Part shown: positions 33,930 to 44,238 of the stretch, piece by piece
Layout of the letters: the number at the start of each line of letters is the position of its first letter
Numbering within the stretch: position 1 is the stretch's first letter
Origin: Coprinopsis marcescibilis
Lineage: Eukaryota; Basidiomycota; Agaricomycetes; Agaricales; Psathyrellaceae
DNA length: 64,000 bases
Assembly: GCA_004369085.1 (NCBI GenBank)
Contig: ML210215.1
Span: 16,563-80,562 of the forward strand
Reading direction: 5' to 3'
Position numbers and translations under genes: made by a program
Notes under the pieces: generated by a model
Seen by the model: the letters and a program-made list of their open reading frames with translations, nothing else
Databases searched by the model: none
Told to the model about the DNA's origin: nothing

Positions 33930-34480
33930 GAGTCCCAGGGCTACATCTTTCTGCAAGATGTTTTCATCAATACAATTACTTTTACAGCAGTGATACGTAC
34001 GCACACACGGCAAGAGGCTGGGAGAAGGTGTCAATGTACGAGGTTGCGGGTGGTTGGATATTCTACAATCTTGTAAGTTCCTCAAATTTTCTCATCATGA
34101 TTATCAGTGCGAGTACCTGACTCAACATTCAATCACCAACTTCTACTGCGACCGTATGTACATGTGCTAAACCTCCACAACTACGTCTGAACGGGCGGAT
34201 ATACCCTACAGTGGGGCTAAGTGTCCAGTGCATCTGTAGAATGCGATCCGTAATTGTCTTTGTAGGATCTGGACCAAATAGAAATATAAATGTAGGCACT
34301 TATTTAACCGTACTGGTACGACTTGTACTTCTTTCTAACATGGCTATGTCAATCCTACCGGTTGAAGATTCCAGATGTGCAACATGTGAAATGTCTGAAT
34401 ATTCGGTCCTGGGTGTTAAGCTGACATCGAATCGAGGGCACTGTGGGTTTCTCACCGTGCGGGTACTATATTAGAGTTTA
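33930..34480 (+). pseudogene. Relic of 7TM membrane-protein paralogue
   Basis: Fragments match, in the right order, the intact paralogues at 34894 and 37342. EVAGGWIFYNL before a GTAAGT (about 34038-34072) matches the end of the ISRWIQVIGFATIL exon. The micro-exon TNFYCDR with GTATGT (about 34137-34158) and VGLSVQCICRMRSV (from about 34213) match TNVYCA and VGLIVCICRIRA. The first and last exons are not recognisable, and the rest is disrupted. Read as a decayed copy. Confidence 0.6.
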
Positions 34481-34893
34481 GCAATTGTTCTGCACATGTC
34501 GTCGCCCCATGCAATGTGTGCTCACTGCTCAGTCCGATGTGACATTGTGTCAAAAGGTGGTGCGGGCCCCAGTCGAAGGAACCGTCTGGCCATGAAGCGT
34601 CCTGGGTTTTTAACGGTGTTAACATCCGGTGGCCTATATCACTTAGTAGCCAGCTCGCTGTGACTTTAATCCATATAATACATTGTCTACAAAGTCTGTT
34701 CATCATCATAAATGACGCTTATAGAATAGACGATACACATCATAGTGATTATTATGGAAACTGATATTTGCACACAAAGATAACGTGTATAAGAGTACCT
34801 CTATCCGCCAAGGCTTCTTAAGTTTCCTCGACCCCTGTTATACCGCGCCATCCCTCTCTGAGTCGTCACCTCACCCTCACGATTGTATATTTT

Positions 34894-36247
34894 ATGGCCT
34901 ACTCGGAGGCAGAAGCTCTAGCCGTTGCTTTCGCTACCGCTGGAGTTGAGGGGCTCCTCAATGGGATTTTTTTCGTGCTGTGCACCATTGCGCTGTATCT
35001 TCTGATCGACCGTTCACCAGATCGTGGACCAGGGGGTTCAACCTTTTCTCGTAATCTCCCGCGGCCTGTGGTTTCGGGGAGCATTCTGCTTTTATTTATC
35101 ATTGTGGGGGTATGTCGGGCCTCTCTATCCCAATGTGCATAGTTAAACAAGCTGTTTAACGAAGCACTGGAGCTGTACCATGGCAAGAGTCGTTCAGATG
35201 GGGAAAGCCATTGGCAAAGGATTGCCCATTGTCGGCTACTTGAGCTGGACGGCAGACGGTTTGGCCATCGCGAAACTCAGCTTCCTCATGCTTGCTGGCT
35301 TGGTCTCAGATGCGCTAATGGTAAGTCAGAGCCCTAACTGTCAACATCCCTCCATTTGAGCTTATAATGTATAGATGTGGCGCCTCTGGGTTGTTTCGGA
35401 TAGGAATCGCTACATCTTAGTGCCTCCAGCACTAGCTTGGTTAGCTTTACTTGGTAAACCCAATTTTATTCCTCAATTATTGAAAGATTAAACTTGTTAT
35501 CAAGGAGCAATGATGAGAGTGTGCGCCTACTACGTTCAGTCTCGTGCAAACCCGAGCCTAGAGCTTTCTGAGCTTTCGGGTGCAATACTAGCCATCGGTT
35601 ATTCGACAATTTTGTTAGTCCCTCAGCAATGTCTATTTGCCGCTCTGTGCTGACATACATCCAAGTACCAACATCTACTGCGCCCGTAGGCTTATCTACT
35701 ATAAGGATCCCTGTCTCTATCTGATTGAACGGTTACAACTTCAGTCGGCCTAGTCGTATGTATCTGCAGAATACGAGCCAGATCTGTCTTCTCCAATCAG
35801 GACAAGCTCAAGGTGAGAGGCGATGACGAGAGACCTTGTTAATTCGCTAATTGGTCCCAACATCTCAGTTTTTGCTTGTCATAATTGTCGAAGGAACTGT
35901 AGTTTGGAGGTATGTCTGAGATGATACCTACCGTTGCCAACTTGGAGTCAGCCTTGCTGACCCGTCCTATCTGAAGCGCCTGGACCCTCTTCACATTCGT
36001 GACATACCAAACCAATTCCGCTCTGATGCCTCTGGCATTTGATGGATGTCCCGCGGCTGCAGGTATTGCATTCATGCTCATTAATGTTAGAGTGGGATTG
36101 GGACGAGATACGAACCCGACGACAGTCAACATCCGTCGAAGGTCTGGTGGCATCCCAGCGGACCCAGCCAGTGACACGGCACAATCAGACTCCACCGAAC
36201 TATCAAACCTCAGACCGCCCAAGCCTGATATGGTGTGTGATAACTAG
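34894..36247 (+). CDS. 7TM membrane protein, basidiomycete-specific family, copy A
   Basis: Start at 34894 (MAYSEAEALAVAFATAGVEG). Exons give successive hydrophobic helices: GIFFVLCTIALYLLIDRSPD, SGSILLLFIIV, LSFLMLAGLVSDALMMWRLW, ILVPPALAWLALL, GAILAIGYSTIL, then a 20-nt micro-exon TNIYCA. VGLVVCICRIRARSVFSNQD, FLLVIIVEGTVVW and AWTLFTFVTYQTNSALMPLA follow. The protein ends with FDGCPAAAGIAFMLINVRVG and a polar tail. The layout (about seven helices, a D-A-L-x-x-W/Y-R-L-W-V-V signature after helix 3) fits a large family of uncharacterised basidiomycete 7TM proteins. Plasma-membrane or receptor-like roles are only guessed for that family. All eight or nine exons are open, so the copy seems intact. 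Tandem with copy B. Confidence 0.82.
35666..35685 (+). other. 20-nt micro-exon in 7TM copy A
   Basis: Exon encoding the middle of FTNIYCA, with AG before it and GTAGGC after it. The same 20-nt exon occurs in copy B. Confidence 0.7.
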
Positions 36248-37341
36248 CTGAAGGTGTTAGTTCCAGATAATAAGCTTCGTACGTACAGTTTTGTTCCAAA
36301 TAGCGTGTAATGCTTCGCAAATCATTTGAACATGATGCTGAGACATTTGTGCCTATTGCGCACCCGGCGAGAGTCCTCCCGGTTGCATGGCTGTAGAGGC
36401 TGAGTCCGCTCAAAGATAATCTGGTCCATTCCAAGCGAAAGAAGTTCGAGGCCAGTCCCATCTTGAAATGATTTGTTGCTGCTTTGTTGCTCCTAGTTGC
36501 GATACGAATACTCCCTTTTTGGGCTTTTGTCAAAAATAAACGCGTCGGAGCAAGATTGGGTAGGATAGATAGGATAGATATCGATCCCGCTGGGCCACGA
36601 TGATAATCAGGAGTGAATTTCGTTTGGATCAACTCAGCCAGCATCAGCGGCAACATTGAATAACAAATGAGTAAATCTCTCTTAGCCTGTTCCCGCTTGA
36701 GCAAGTGGGTATAACACGGAGGCGATCGTGGCTTGTTCGATCTGGGCGCTTGTTGGCAACGCGCTCCCGTCAACCTTAATCAATGCTTAAGGTCCGCGGT
36801 TAGAATAGTGCAAACAAGCGTTCGAACCCACACACCAAGCGCCTTGAGATCGGTTCAGGTACTTTGTTGAACGTAATCAATATTCTTGGGCTCCAGCTGA
36901 GAGCTGCAATGCAGTTCTCGCGTCTCCTATAGCCTCGCACCTGAAACCGCTTCCAATCAGTCTTCTCGGATCTTGTAAGTTGCGTTATGTGGATGAGCTC
37001 ATGAAGGTGTACTATATGTACTCATACTTACTAGAGCCCCATCAGCTTGCTGGCCCTTCTGGGCGGATGGATCTGGGCCGGAAAAGGTGTAACTTGACAA
37101 TAGGGTGAGTGTCATATATTCCAAATCATCAATCTATCGACGATCTGTCCATCAAGCACTCATCTCCGCTAGCTTCGCACTACACATGAGTGTATCCATT
37201 AAAGGCTCAAGCTCTCGGATCGTTATCGGCTTTTACAAAAGTAACAACAGCCTATGCAACCGTCAACGGCGGCTTTGTTGTCTTTTCTCTTGTTCGTTCT
37301 TCATTCCATCCTTTTGAATTTATTCACTCTCTTCCTTCGTA
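36248..37341. other. Intergenic between 7TM copies A and B
   Basis: A 187-codon frame on the minus strand (36210-36773) has no recognisable family, no splice partners and overlaps the 3' end of copy A, so it is not called a gene. A tandem GATAGATAGGATAGATA-like stretch lies near 36573-36590. Confidence 0.45.
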
Positions 37342-38710
37342 ATGTCCAACCCAAATGGACAGATTCTAGCCATTGCTTTCACTACCGCTGGCGTCGAGGG
37401 GATCCTTAATGGAACCTTTATTGTACTGTGCTTGACTGCATTGTACTTGTTAATTTATCGTTCTCCGAACAGGGCCTCAAAGCGCCCAAGGCTTCTACCA
37501 AATCTCTCCCGACCTTTGGTGTACGGGAGTATGGCCCTCCTTATTATTATTGTATCCGTGAGTGCAATAAATTGAGCGCTCTTGAAACATTGGCCATCGT
37601 GTGCTCATGGAAAGAAGCATTGGTCATGCACCATGGCACGGGTTGTTGAGATATCCATGGTGATTGGGAGGGGAGACTCTCCTACAACCTTCCTGGATGG
37701 AATCACAGATCCACTAGCCATCGCAAAGACCCTTTTCCTAGTTCTTGCTGGCTTAGTATCTGATGCCTTGCTGGTACGTGATTACGAGCGTCGATTGCAG
37801 CCATCCCCCTCACCCACAACCTCTTAGATGTGGCGCCTATGGGTTGTGTCAGACCGCAATCGATATGTTGTTATCCCCCCAATACTGACCTGGCTCATCT
37901 TACTCGGTGAGCGCCGTCTCTTCCTGGAGCTTCTCTGCCCAAATTCTAAGCTGAGCTGCTTCAGTCACAACGCTCAGAGTTGGAGCATTCTACATTCAAG
38001 TCAGTAAGGAACCTAGCGTCCAGCTTCCAGAAATCTCAAGGTGGATACAAGTGATTGGGTTTGCGACGATCTTGTGAGCCTTCTGTCCTCTGCTTTCTTG
38101 ATTGGATGTAATCTGATGATGAGATTGGAGCACCAACGTCTACTGCGCGGGTAAGTGACTGCCCAAGACGCCCGAGCCAGGAAAATTGAACTCTTCATTC
38201 GCAGTCGGCCTCATTGTGTGTATCTGCAGAATCAGAGCAAAGTCCATCTTCAGCAACCATGATAAGCTCAAGGTAAACAATTTACAGCCTGATGGATCAG
38301 CGGTCAAGGGACGTTGTCTGACAAGCTTTCTTCAAACCCAGTTCTTGCTTGTCATTATCGTGGAGGGTGCCGTAGTCTGGGGGTGAGTTGACTTACCTGG
38401 CATATGTCAAGACTAATACTATCTTGCATCACGACCGCCTAGCGCCTGGACAGTATTTGTCTTCGTCGCCTACCACACAAACTCTCCGCTCATCAATATG
38501 GCATTTGATGGATGCCCTGCAGCAGCCGGCATCGCATTCATGCTCATCAATGTCAGAGTGGGACTTGGACGAGATACCAACCCAACGATGGTCAATCGCG
38601 TTTCTGGTCCCCCACTACCAACTTTCGCCCATTCGACCACATCAGACTCCTCGAGTATCCCAAGCTTCAAGATGGCAGAGTTAGCGAGCCATAAGTCATT
38701 CGAAAGGTAA
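37342..38710 (+). CDS. 7TM membrane protein, basidiomycete-specific family, copy B
   Basis: Start at 37342 (MSNPNGQILAIAFTTAGVEG). Same exon order as copy A: GTFIVLCLTALYLLIYRSPN; HWSCTMARVVE; LFLVLAGLVSDALLMWRLWV; YVVIPPILTWLILL; VTTLRVGAFYIQVSKEPSVQ then ISRWIQVIGFATIL; a 20-nt micro-exon; VGLIVCICRIRAKSIFSNHD; FLLVIIVEGAVVWG; AWTVFVFVAYHTNSPLINMA. The C-terminal part is FDGCPAAAGIAFMLINVRVG plus a Ser/Thr-rich tail, stop at 38710. Identity with copy A is high in helices and low in loops and tail. Intact. Substrate or ligand unknown. Confidence 0.82.
38131..38150 (+). other. 20-nt micro-exon in 7TM copy B
   Basis: Flanked by TTGGAG and GTAAGT. It completes FTNVYCAVGL across its two introns. 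Length and position are identical to the micro-exon in copy A. Confidence 0.75.
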
Positions 38711-38993
38711 TCGAAGATCAAATGGTGTACTTGTATGTATCTGTCTGTACTCGTACGAGAGAGACCCTCCCTTTCAACTGTGTTGTAAATGGAGATAGCT
38801 GTGAGTAGGATGCATTAAGAAGAAGCTGCGAAGAGTCAGGACTTCTCAGTGGGCAGTGAGTCTTGCTGATCGGTAACCGGCAGTTGTTGGATATTTTTGA
38901 ATACCAGCCTGGAGTCCCAGGAGTTGGCAGTTTGATATCATCAAGGGCCCAAATGTGAGAGCCAAGAAACCGACCCTGCCTACCCCACCCCAG

Positions 38994-40225
38994 TCAAGGT
39001 CGATTCATCTCGAAGCTAGCCTGGTCGCTGCTCATCAGCACCGGGCCAACCAGCTCGACGTCGTCATCACTGGGTACTCCCGCCGGATATGCGAATGTAA
39101 TGGGTGCTGAGGGATGTCTATTCCCAGCGTCGGTGTTTTGAACCCCATTCCACGACCGGCCTATCGTGACCCTAAAGATGATCAGCTGTGGTGACAAGGC
39201 CTGTGATGATGACCTTGTTCAGTCAATTTGGAAACCACTGATGTAGGAACGACTTACGTTGAAGATGATGTATAAAGTGCCAAATATCGGGGTGATGATG
39301 GAATCGCTGATTTGTGTTTCAGCACTGGGCGTCACAAGAAGGTTGATCGAATAAACGAGGCCGAAGAGTGTGAGCGGAAGGGCTGTTTCGACCAGAGTGA
39401 TTAGGGCAGCTGAAGCTAATGAACTTGCACTTCGAGAATCCGTCAAGGATGATATCCCTTTACGAGCGGAAATGAGACGAATGCATAGAAGAGACGTGAT
39501 TAGGACGTTTGTCGCAACAGCGAGAAACACCGATGTGCTTGAAACTAGCCGTGTTGCAATGCCTTCCTGAGAGTAAAGCATTTGAACAGAGGTCAGAATC
39601 CCCATGGCTGCGGGAGTCCATTAATATCAAAATGGTTGTTTCGTTATAGAAAGCGGACACGGACAAATTGATGCCAAATAGGCCATTGTAGGCAGCACGA
39701 TTATCCAATATGTATCGTTCCAAAGAAGGAAGCACCGATACAGCTGGGGAAAGACGGTTCTTTACTGCTCCATTCTTGACAATAGTAAGACGCCTCACCA
39801 AAAGTGCATCCCCAATAAAGATGAACGCAAACAGCGCCAAAGTGGAAAGGATGCGATCCCAAGAGAGTCCTTGATTGACTAGATAGTTGCCACTCGGGAA
39901 TGGGAATTGGAGAAGTGTTTGAAAGACGTTGAAGCACTCCAGGAACGTCCAGAGGGAGAAAAGACTGAATATAATGAAGCTTGTCGTGATGTATATCCCT
40001 CTCCCTGTTCTGAGATCTCTCGGGGTTTCAAGAAATGCTGAAAGGCCGTATGTGCACATGAAAAGCTGGATTCCTTCCAACTAGTCAGTGCAGGCTACGA
40101 TGACGGTATTGAGACTTCGAAAGCTCACCTGCGGCAAATATCTTCAGTACGACAGTAGCAAACGAGAGTTGTGCATCCAAAAGGCGAAGGTGTTCGCTAG
40201 ATTGGTTTTCATTGTTGTTACCCAT
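38994..40225 (-). CDS. 7TM membrane protein, divergent subfamily member
   Basis: Start at 40225 (MGNNNENQSSEHLRLLDAQL), with exon 1 ending VLKIFAAG. Exon 2 (about 39640-40080) has IQLFMCTYGLSAFLETPRDL, GIYITTSFIIFSLFSLWTFL and RILSTLALFAFIFIGDALLV, the helix-3 signature G-D-A-L-L-V of basidiomycete 7TM proteins. Exon 3 (39219-about 39610) has VFLAVATNVLITSLLCIRLI and SLASAALITLVETALPLTLF. The last exon gives VTIGRSWNGVQNTDAGNRHP and a polar tail ending at 38994. Convergent with copy B and only about 280 bp from it. Sequence is clearly different from copies A and B, so it is an older paralogue or a sister family. Function unknown. Confidence 0.75.
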
Positions 40226-40427
40226 TTCTTCCGCCCAGGGGGCCAAAGAGGGGATACGGGTTACACTGGTGGCTTGTCTTAGTGAGCTAGAGCAATTGAT
40301 CTGAACTGAACTAAGAGTGTGGCATGACGGTCGAACGAGGAAATTTGAACATTGTCCGCAGCTCGAGACCCTGGAATGCCGTAACGAGAATTTTACAAAG
40401 ATTGTGACCTTGAACCGTCAAAGAACA

Positions 40428-40461
40428 CAAGCCTATGGCTTGCCCGTGGCTTCGCCACGGG
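40428..40461. repeat. Two contiguous hairpins
   Basis: CAAGCCTATGGCTTG (6-bp arms) is directly followed by CCCGTGGCTTCGCCACGGG (8-bp arms, 3-nt loop). Perfect pairing in both. Origin unknown. Confidence 0.7.
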
Positions 40462-40685
40462 GGTGGTGATTCATTGTTAGACATAGCTGAATATTCAATT
40501 GTTGGACATAGAAATTAAATAAATTTACTATTTACACTATACTAATCCAGAAAATGCAAAACTTCTGGATACACAATATTTTTAGTAGTAAGAATGGGGC
40601 GCCCAACAGGAACCGTGTGACTTTCAGCTTACATAAAATATTACATAAGATTATAGGCCTCGAGTTCCCGTCCTGTTTTCATATA

Positions 40686-40700
40686 ATAGATAGATAGATA
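40686..40700. repeat. (ATAG)n microsatellite
   Basis: About four tetranucleotide units in the AT-rich intergenic stretch. Confidence 0.8.
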
Positions 40701-41043
40701 ATAGATTCTCAAAGGCCCACCTCATGTTACTACTCTGGACCTAAAGCACGAAGTTAAGGGTTGGAGTTCTCCACGGGTTTCGCGTAAACTGAGGTAGATG
40801 ATAGCCATACATTTATTTGAGGTTTTTTGGATGTTGCATAGAAAGAGTTCACTGCTGAACGGAAGCCCAGTGAAGCCAAGTCGCCACAGTTTGGCGTTAT
40901 TTGTCCTAAACCTGGGATAGGGGTCATTCGTTTGCTAGTTTTTTGCTACCATCATCTTCCGTTCCTCTGTTATACCAAAGCGCAACATAACTACTACAAA
41001 CATAGCGACCGAAAACCAAGGAGAGACACAATTGCTAGCTCGT

Positions 41044-42647
41044 TTACATACCGAAAATCTTATCGACGGCTCGACCAATCATCGAAAAGAAGCCCAAGCT
41101 TGGAGGCGGTCGGTTGCGGAGATCCTGGAGCTCTTTCTTGAGCGCGAGAGTCTCTGCATCCGCTTTCGACGCTGCACCTTTGAGTTTCTCCTCAAGGCTG
41201 GCCGTCTGAAGCTTATATTTATCGGCAGCTGCCTTTTGTTCCTTGCGGTAATCCTCCCGCATAGTATTCATCTTCTCGTCCATCCGGTCCTTCTCATCCT
41301 GGAATCTCGAAGAAAGTTGTTCGGACTCTTCGCGAACCCGGTCCATCTCTGCCTGCAGCTTTCTCTGCGATTGCTCGATCTCTTTTCTCGTCTCTTCGTC
41401 CTTCTCCCTGATTGCCTCTGTTTCAGACATGAGCCACAGACACGATGTGGAGTGAACGTGGCGCCAACTTACCCTTCATGTCCATCTCCATCTTCGCCAT
41501 CTCTTCCTCGTGCTTCCTCAACTGCTCCAACAAGTCCTTGTTCAGTTCCTCGCCCGCGGCGGTTTGAAGAATATCCTTATTCTCGTCGACGATCTCTCTC
41601 TGGATCTGCAACACAAGCGGTTTGTTCTTGATGATATCGCGCAGGATATCTCTCGCAGACTCTGCAGTGGCATCGTGCCTCATCATCTTCCCACCTTTAT
41701 CAAGAACAGGCTTGAAGAATATGTCTTCTGTCGCCAACTCCTTCTCTCGGGCTTCAGCGACATCGAGGCCAACTTGGCCCCACATGTTAGTGACGATGAC
41801 AACGTTCTTCAAGGTTGTGTCACCGCAGAGCTGGCGGAACATCTTGAAGTTACGCGTGTCGATACCCCCCATACGGAAATCGGAGATGCGATGGACGTAG
41901 ATCACGCCAGCGAGTTTCTTTCCGCCTTCGTACCTGAGGATCGACGCAAGTAAGTCTCGCTATCGAGCTGAACCAGAGGTTGCCAGACTTACGTGGTGGC
42001 TAGGAATGCTGAGATCATTCGCAAAATCTCGGTGTCGCTCTTGGTCGTGTCGTCGAACCCCGGTGTGTCGATGAGGATGACATTTCGGCCATCAAGCATG
42101 AAGGGCGTCGCAATCTGGACGATATTCGTGCAAGACTTCAGGCCCCTACCGATCCTGAACTCTGAGCCACTGGCCGTATTGATGAACTAGACGATGTGGG
42201 CACGCATCAGTACTTGATCCAGCTGACGAAGCCTTAAAAGACGCTGCTCACCGTTGTCTTTCCGCTGCCAGTCGGTCCCATAACTCTGCGATCGGCCATC
42301 ATGATCAGTGAGGATTCGCTGCGACAAAAATTATACTAACGCGATGATGACCTCATTATCCTCTTCAGCCCGCTTTCCGGGAGCAGAAGTGTGGTTGGTG
42401 TGAGCAGGAGCAGGGGCAGTACGTCCAGATGCCTTCTTCCCAGTGGGATTGGCATTACCTACTGCCGGAGTATCAATGTTGACGAAGCTATATTAAACTC
42501 AACATCAGTCCGCGAGCCTTCGCAACCAAAGGAATCTTACTCGGAGTCGAAGTCATCGTAAGAGTGGGAGACAGTGGCTTTGGGGAACGATGGGCCGTGT
42601 TGGTAGGCTCTGAGAGGATCAACGGGGTGCTGGGTTGCAACAGGCAT
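41044..42647 (-). CDS. AIG1/septin-like P-loop GTPase with C-terminal coiled coil
   Basis: Start at 42647 (MPVATQHPVDPLRAYQHGPS). A short disordered N-terminus leads to the G domain: G1 VMGPTGSGKTT, G3 NVILIDTPGFDDTTKSDTEI, and G4-like NVVIVTNMWGQVG. SCTNIVQIATPF sits where the G2 Thr is expected. The region after G3 (YEGGKKLAGVIYVHRISDFR) matches a family of fungal AIG1-like or 50S ribosome-binding-GTPase-like proteins. The C-terminal 200 residues are heptad-like and highly charged (DEETRKEIEQSQRKLQAEMD; KEQKAAADKYKLQTASLEEK), so a long coiled coil. The end GFFSMIGRAVDKIFGM could be an amphipathic helix. GTPases of this type oligomerise on membranes in plants and animals; in fungi the role is unknown. 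A TATA box lies about 52 bp upstream of the ATG. Confidence 0.85.
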
Positions 42648-42698
42648 GTCGTTAAAGCTGGGGTGCTTCGGATAACATGGGAACATGGATGGTGAGGT

Positions 42699-42705
42699 TT
42701 TTATA
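42699..42705 (-). promoter_or_regulatory. TATA box of AIG1-like GTPase
   Basis: TATAAAA on the minus strand, 52 bp upstream of the ATG at 42647. Confidence 0.5.
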
Positions 42706-43002
42706 CGCGTTCCCTGCGCAGCACCTCGTGTCTACACGTGTGGAGCTCCAAGTTCATATCTAAGGCGTCAATCGCGATAATCTCAAGCCTAGCCCACGAT
42801 AGGTTGACTTCGGATGTGTATTCGGACTTCGTGGGGTAAATAATGTTCCCTGTCATAAATAGCTATCACGTTCTAGCTTTATGTACGACCAGAGATATAT
42901 AAATAAAGACAATAACACAAATTTCTCTTCTCAATTCTGGGATTTGGCACGAGGCCAGCAAGCGACAACCCAGGAGACTGACGTTTTAGTCTTGCACCTA
43001 TT
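42706..43002. other. Short intergenic region
   Basis: About 300 bp holding the promoter of the GTPase and the 3' end of the orphan gene. No repeat or RNA seen. Confidence 0.4.
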
Positions 43003-43719
43003 TCAGAAATATCCTCCAGCTGTAGCCATCGCGTAGTACCGTCTCTTTTCCCTGGAAACACCTCTTTGGCGGGCGGCAAGAAGAGATGGCGATGGAACGG
43101 GACCATTGGTGCGAGACAAAGGCGGACTCGCTGACCGCTGAATCACATATAGCTGCGTCCTATGCTCCTTCTCAACGCGATCCTTTCGTTCCACCTTCGG
43201 CTTTGCAGCTGTTGTCGAAATCTTTACATGGCCACCGGTAACCACAGTTTTCAGCGTCCCTGTCCTTCTGATTGCTCGGTATTCCCTTTGAGCCATCCCC
43301 TCGACAACACAAGTGCGTTTCCGCTCCTGGGAGAGCTCTTCTACCAGAGGAACAGGTGGCAGTGCCTTCTCGTACCCCCCGGATGCGCGGCTGCTGGTTC
43401 CGTTTCCCATACCATTCTCCCTTCTACCTTGGGCTCGTAGCATTTCCTCCCGCTTGACCTTGATCTTGTGCTGTTTCATGAGCTGGAGGGTGGCCTCTAA
43501 TGAGACGTAGTAGGTCCCTGTGCAGGCTCGGTCTCCTTTAAGCCTCCCACAGCAGGAGTATTTTCCCTTTGCCGCTTGGGGCGGGTTAGGATGATTGCAC
43601 TTGGAGTTGTTGCATTGATTGTGGAGATACGATGGCCAACTCTTACGCCGGCTAGGTCGAGAGATTATGTCGCGTTTCAGCCATAGCCAGAACCTAGCTG
43701 TGTATACGGTGACAGACAA
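43003..43719 (-). CDS. Orphan basic protein with cysteine/histidine cluster
   Basis: A single open frame of 238 codons, start at 43719 (MSVTVYTARFWLWLKRDIIS). The N-terminal third carries a compact cluster of Cys and His residues (QCNNSKCNHPNPPQ, then YSCCGRLKGDRACTGTYYVS), which could bind zinc. The rest is basic and Ser/Pro-rich: KQHKIKVKREEMLRAQGRR, KPKVERKDRVEKEHR and SASPPLSRTNGPVPSPSLLA. No second exon is required, although an upstream exon cannot be excluded. I do not recognise the family. Nucleic-acid binding is a weak inference from the charge and the Cys cluster. The upstream region has a strong inverted repeat at 43911-43941. Confidence 0.5.
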   Translation of the reverse strand: MSVTVYTARFWLWLKRDIISRPSRRKSWPSYLHNQCNNSKCNHPNPPQAAKGKYSCCGRLKGDRACTGTYYVSLEATLQLMKQHKIKVKREEMLRAQGRRENGMGNGTSSRASGGYEKALPPVPLVEELSQERKRTCVVEGMAQREYRAIRRTGTLKTVVTGGHVKISTTAAKPKVERKDRVEKEHRTQLYVIQRSASPPLSRTNGPVPSPSLLAARQRGVSREKRRYYAMATAGGYF

Positions 43720-44238
43720 TCGCAGTAAGCAACGGCCTTATTTGTATATATCTAGGTAAGATGCTTACAGAGCATATGGTTCGAATATCGCGCGTGGCGC
43801 GTCAGAGTTCAAGGAGAGTCTCGTTCAATCAGCTGAGGCGAAGCGAAAGGAAAGTAGCTTGAACGAAGGTTTTGAGAACACCGGCTTATATCACTTGACA
43901 TGGTGTATGTACCGGTGGCCTGTTGTGAGAGGGCCACCGGTAACCGAGGAGCCATTGGGAATAATGGGCAAGTACTTTGAAGTGGCATGTTGGGACTGCC
44001 AAGAAATTACCTAAAGGTGACAAAACTCCCTGAGTGTAACATACCAACCGGTAATAGTAAGACTCAGCACCCCTGAAGTGGCAACTCCTCATCGGTCCCA
44101 TTTCTGCTGCTATATACATAGAGGAGATGATTCCATAAATGGTCAATTAGCAAAGTTTCTCGTTAGGGTGTGTACTTAAATTACGAACGCAACGTTCTAA
44201 CAATATAGTGCCCGATCTTAATAATAGTAAAAGACGTT
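43720..44238. other. Intergenic with strong inverted repeat
   Basis: About 0.5 kb upstream of the orphan gene and downstream of the transcription-factor gene. It contains the inverted repeat at 43911-43941 and several TATA-like stretches; no gene. Confidence 0.45.
43911..43941. repeat. 10-bp inverted repeat
   Basis: ACCGGTGGCC, 11-nt spacer, GGCCACCGGT. Perfect arms. It lies about 190-220 bp upstream of the orphan gene start, so it could be a regulator-binding site, but this is inference only. Confidence 0.7.

Larger units (their letters stand above)
40226..41043. other. AT-rich intergenic region with hairpins
   Basis: No gene. Two directly adjacent hairpins at 40428-40461 are followed by about 200 bp of AT-rich sequence. 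A 14-bp direct repeat with one mismatch (ATTGTTAGACATAG at 40473, ATTGTTGGACATAG at 40498) and an (ATAG)n run at 40686-40700 lie in it. Possibly the end of a degenerate mobile element. Confidence 0.4.

Noticed and set aside
36210..36773. 187-codon open frame on the minus strand
   Set aside because: Overlaps the 3' end of 7TM copy A in antisense, has no recognisable motif, and the family layout explains the region better.
40428..40461. Firm Helitron terminus call
   Set aside because: No CTRR end at the expected distance on either strand and no matching 5' TC end identified; kept only as hairpins.
40700..40800. Possible 5S rRNA-like fragment
   Set aside because: Only a short GAAGTTAAG-type similarity; the internal control regions and secondary structure of 5S rRNA are absent.
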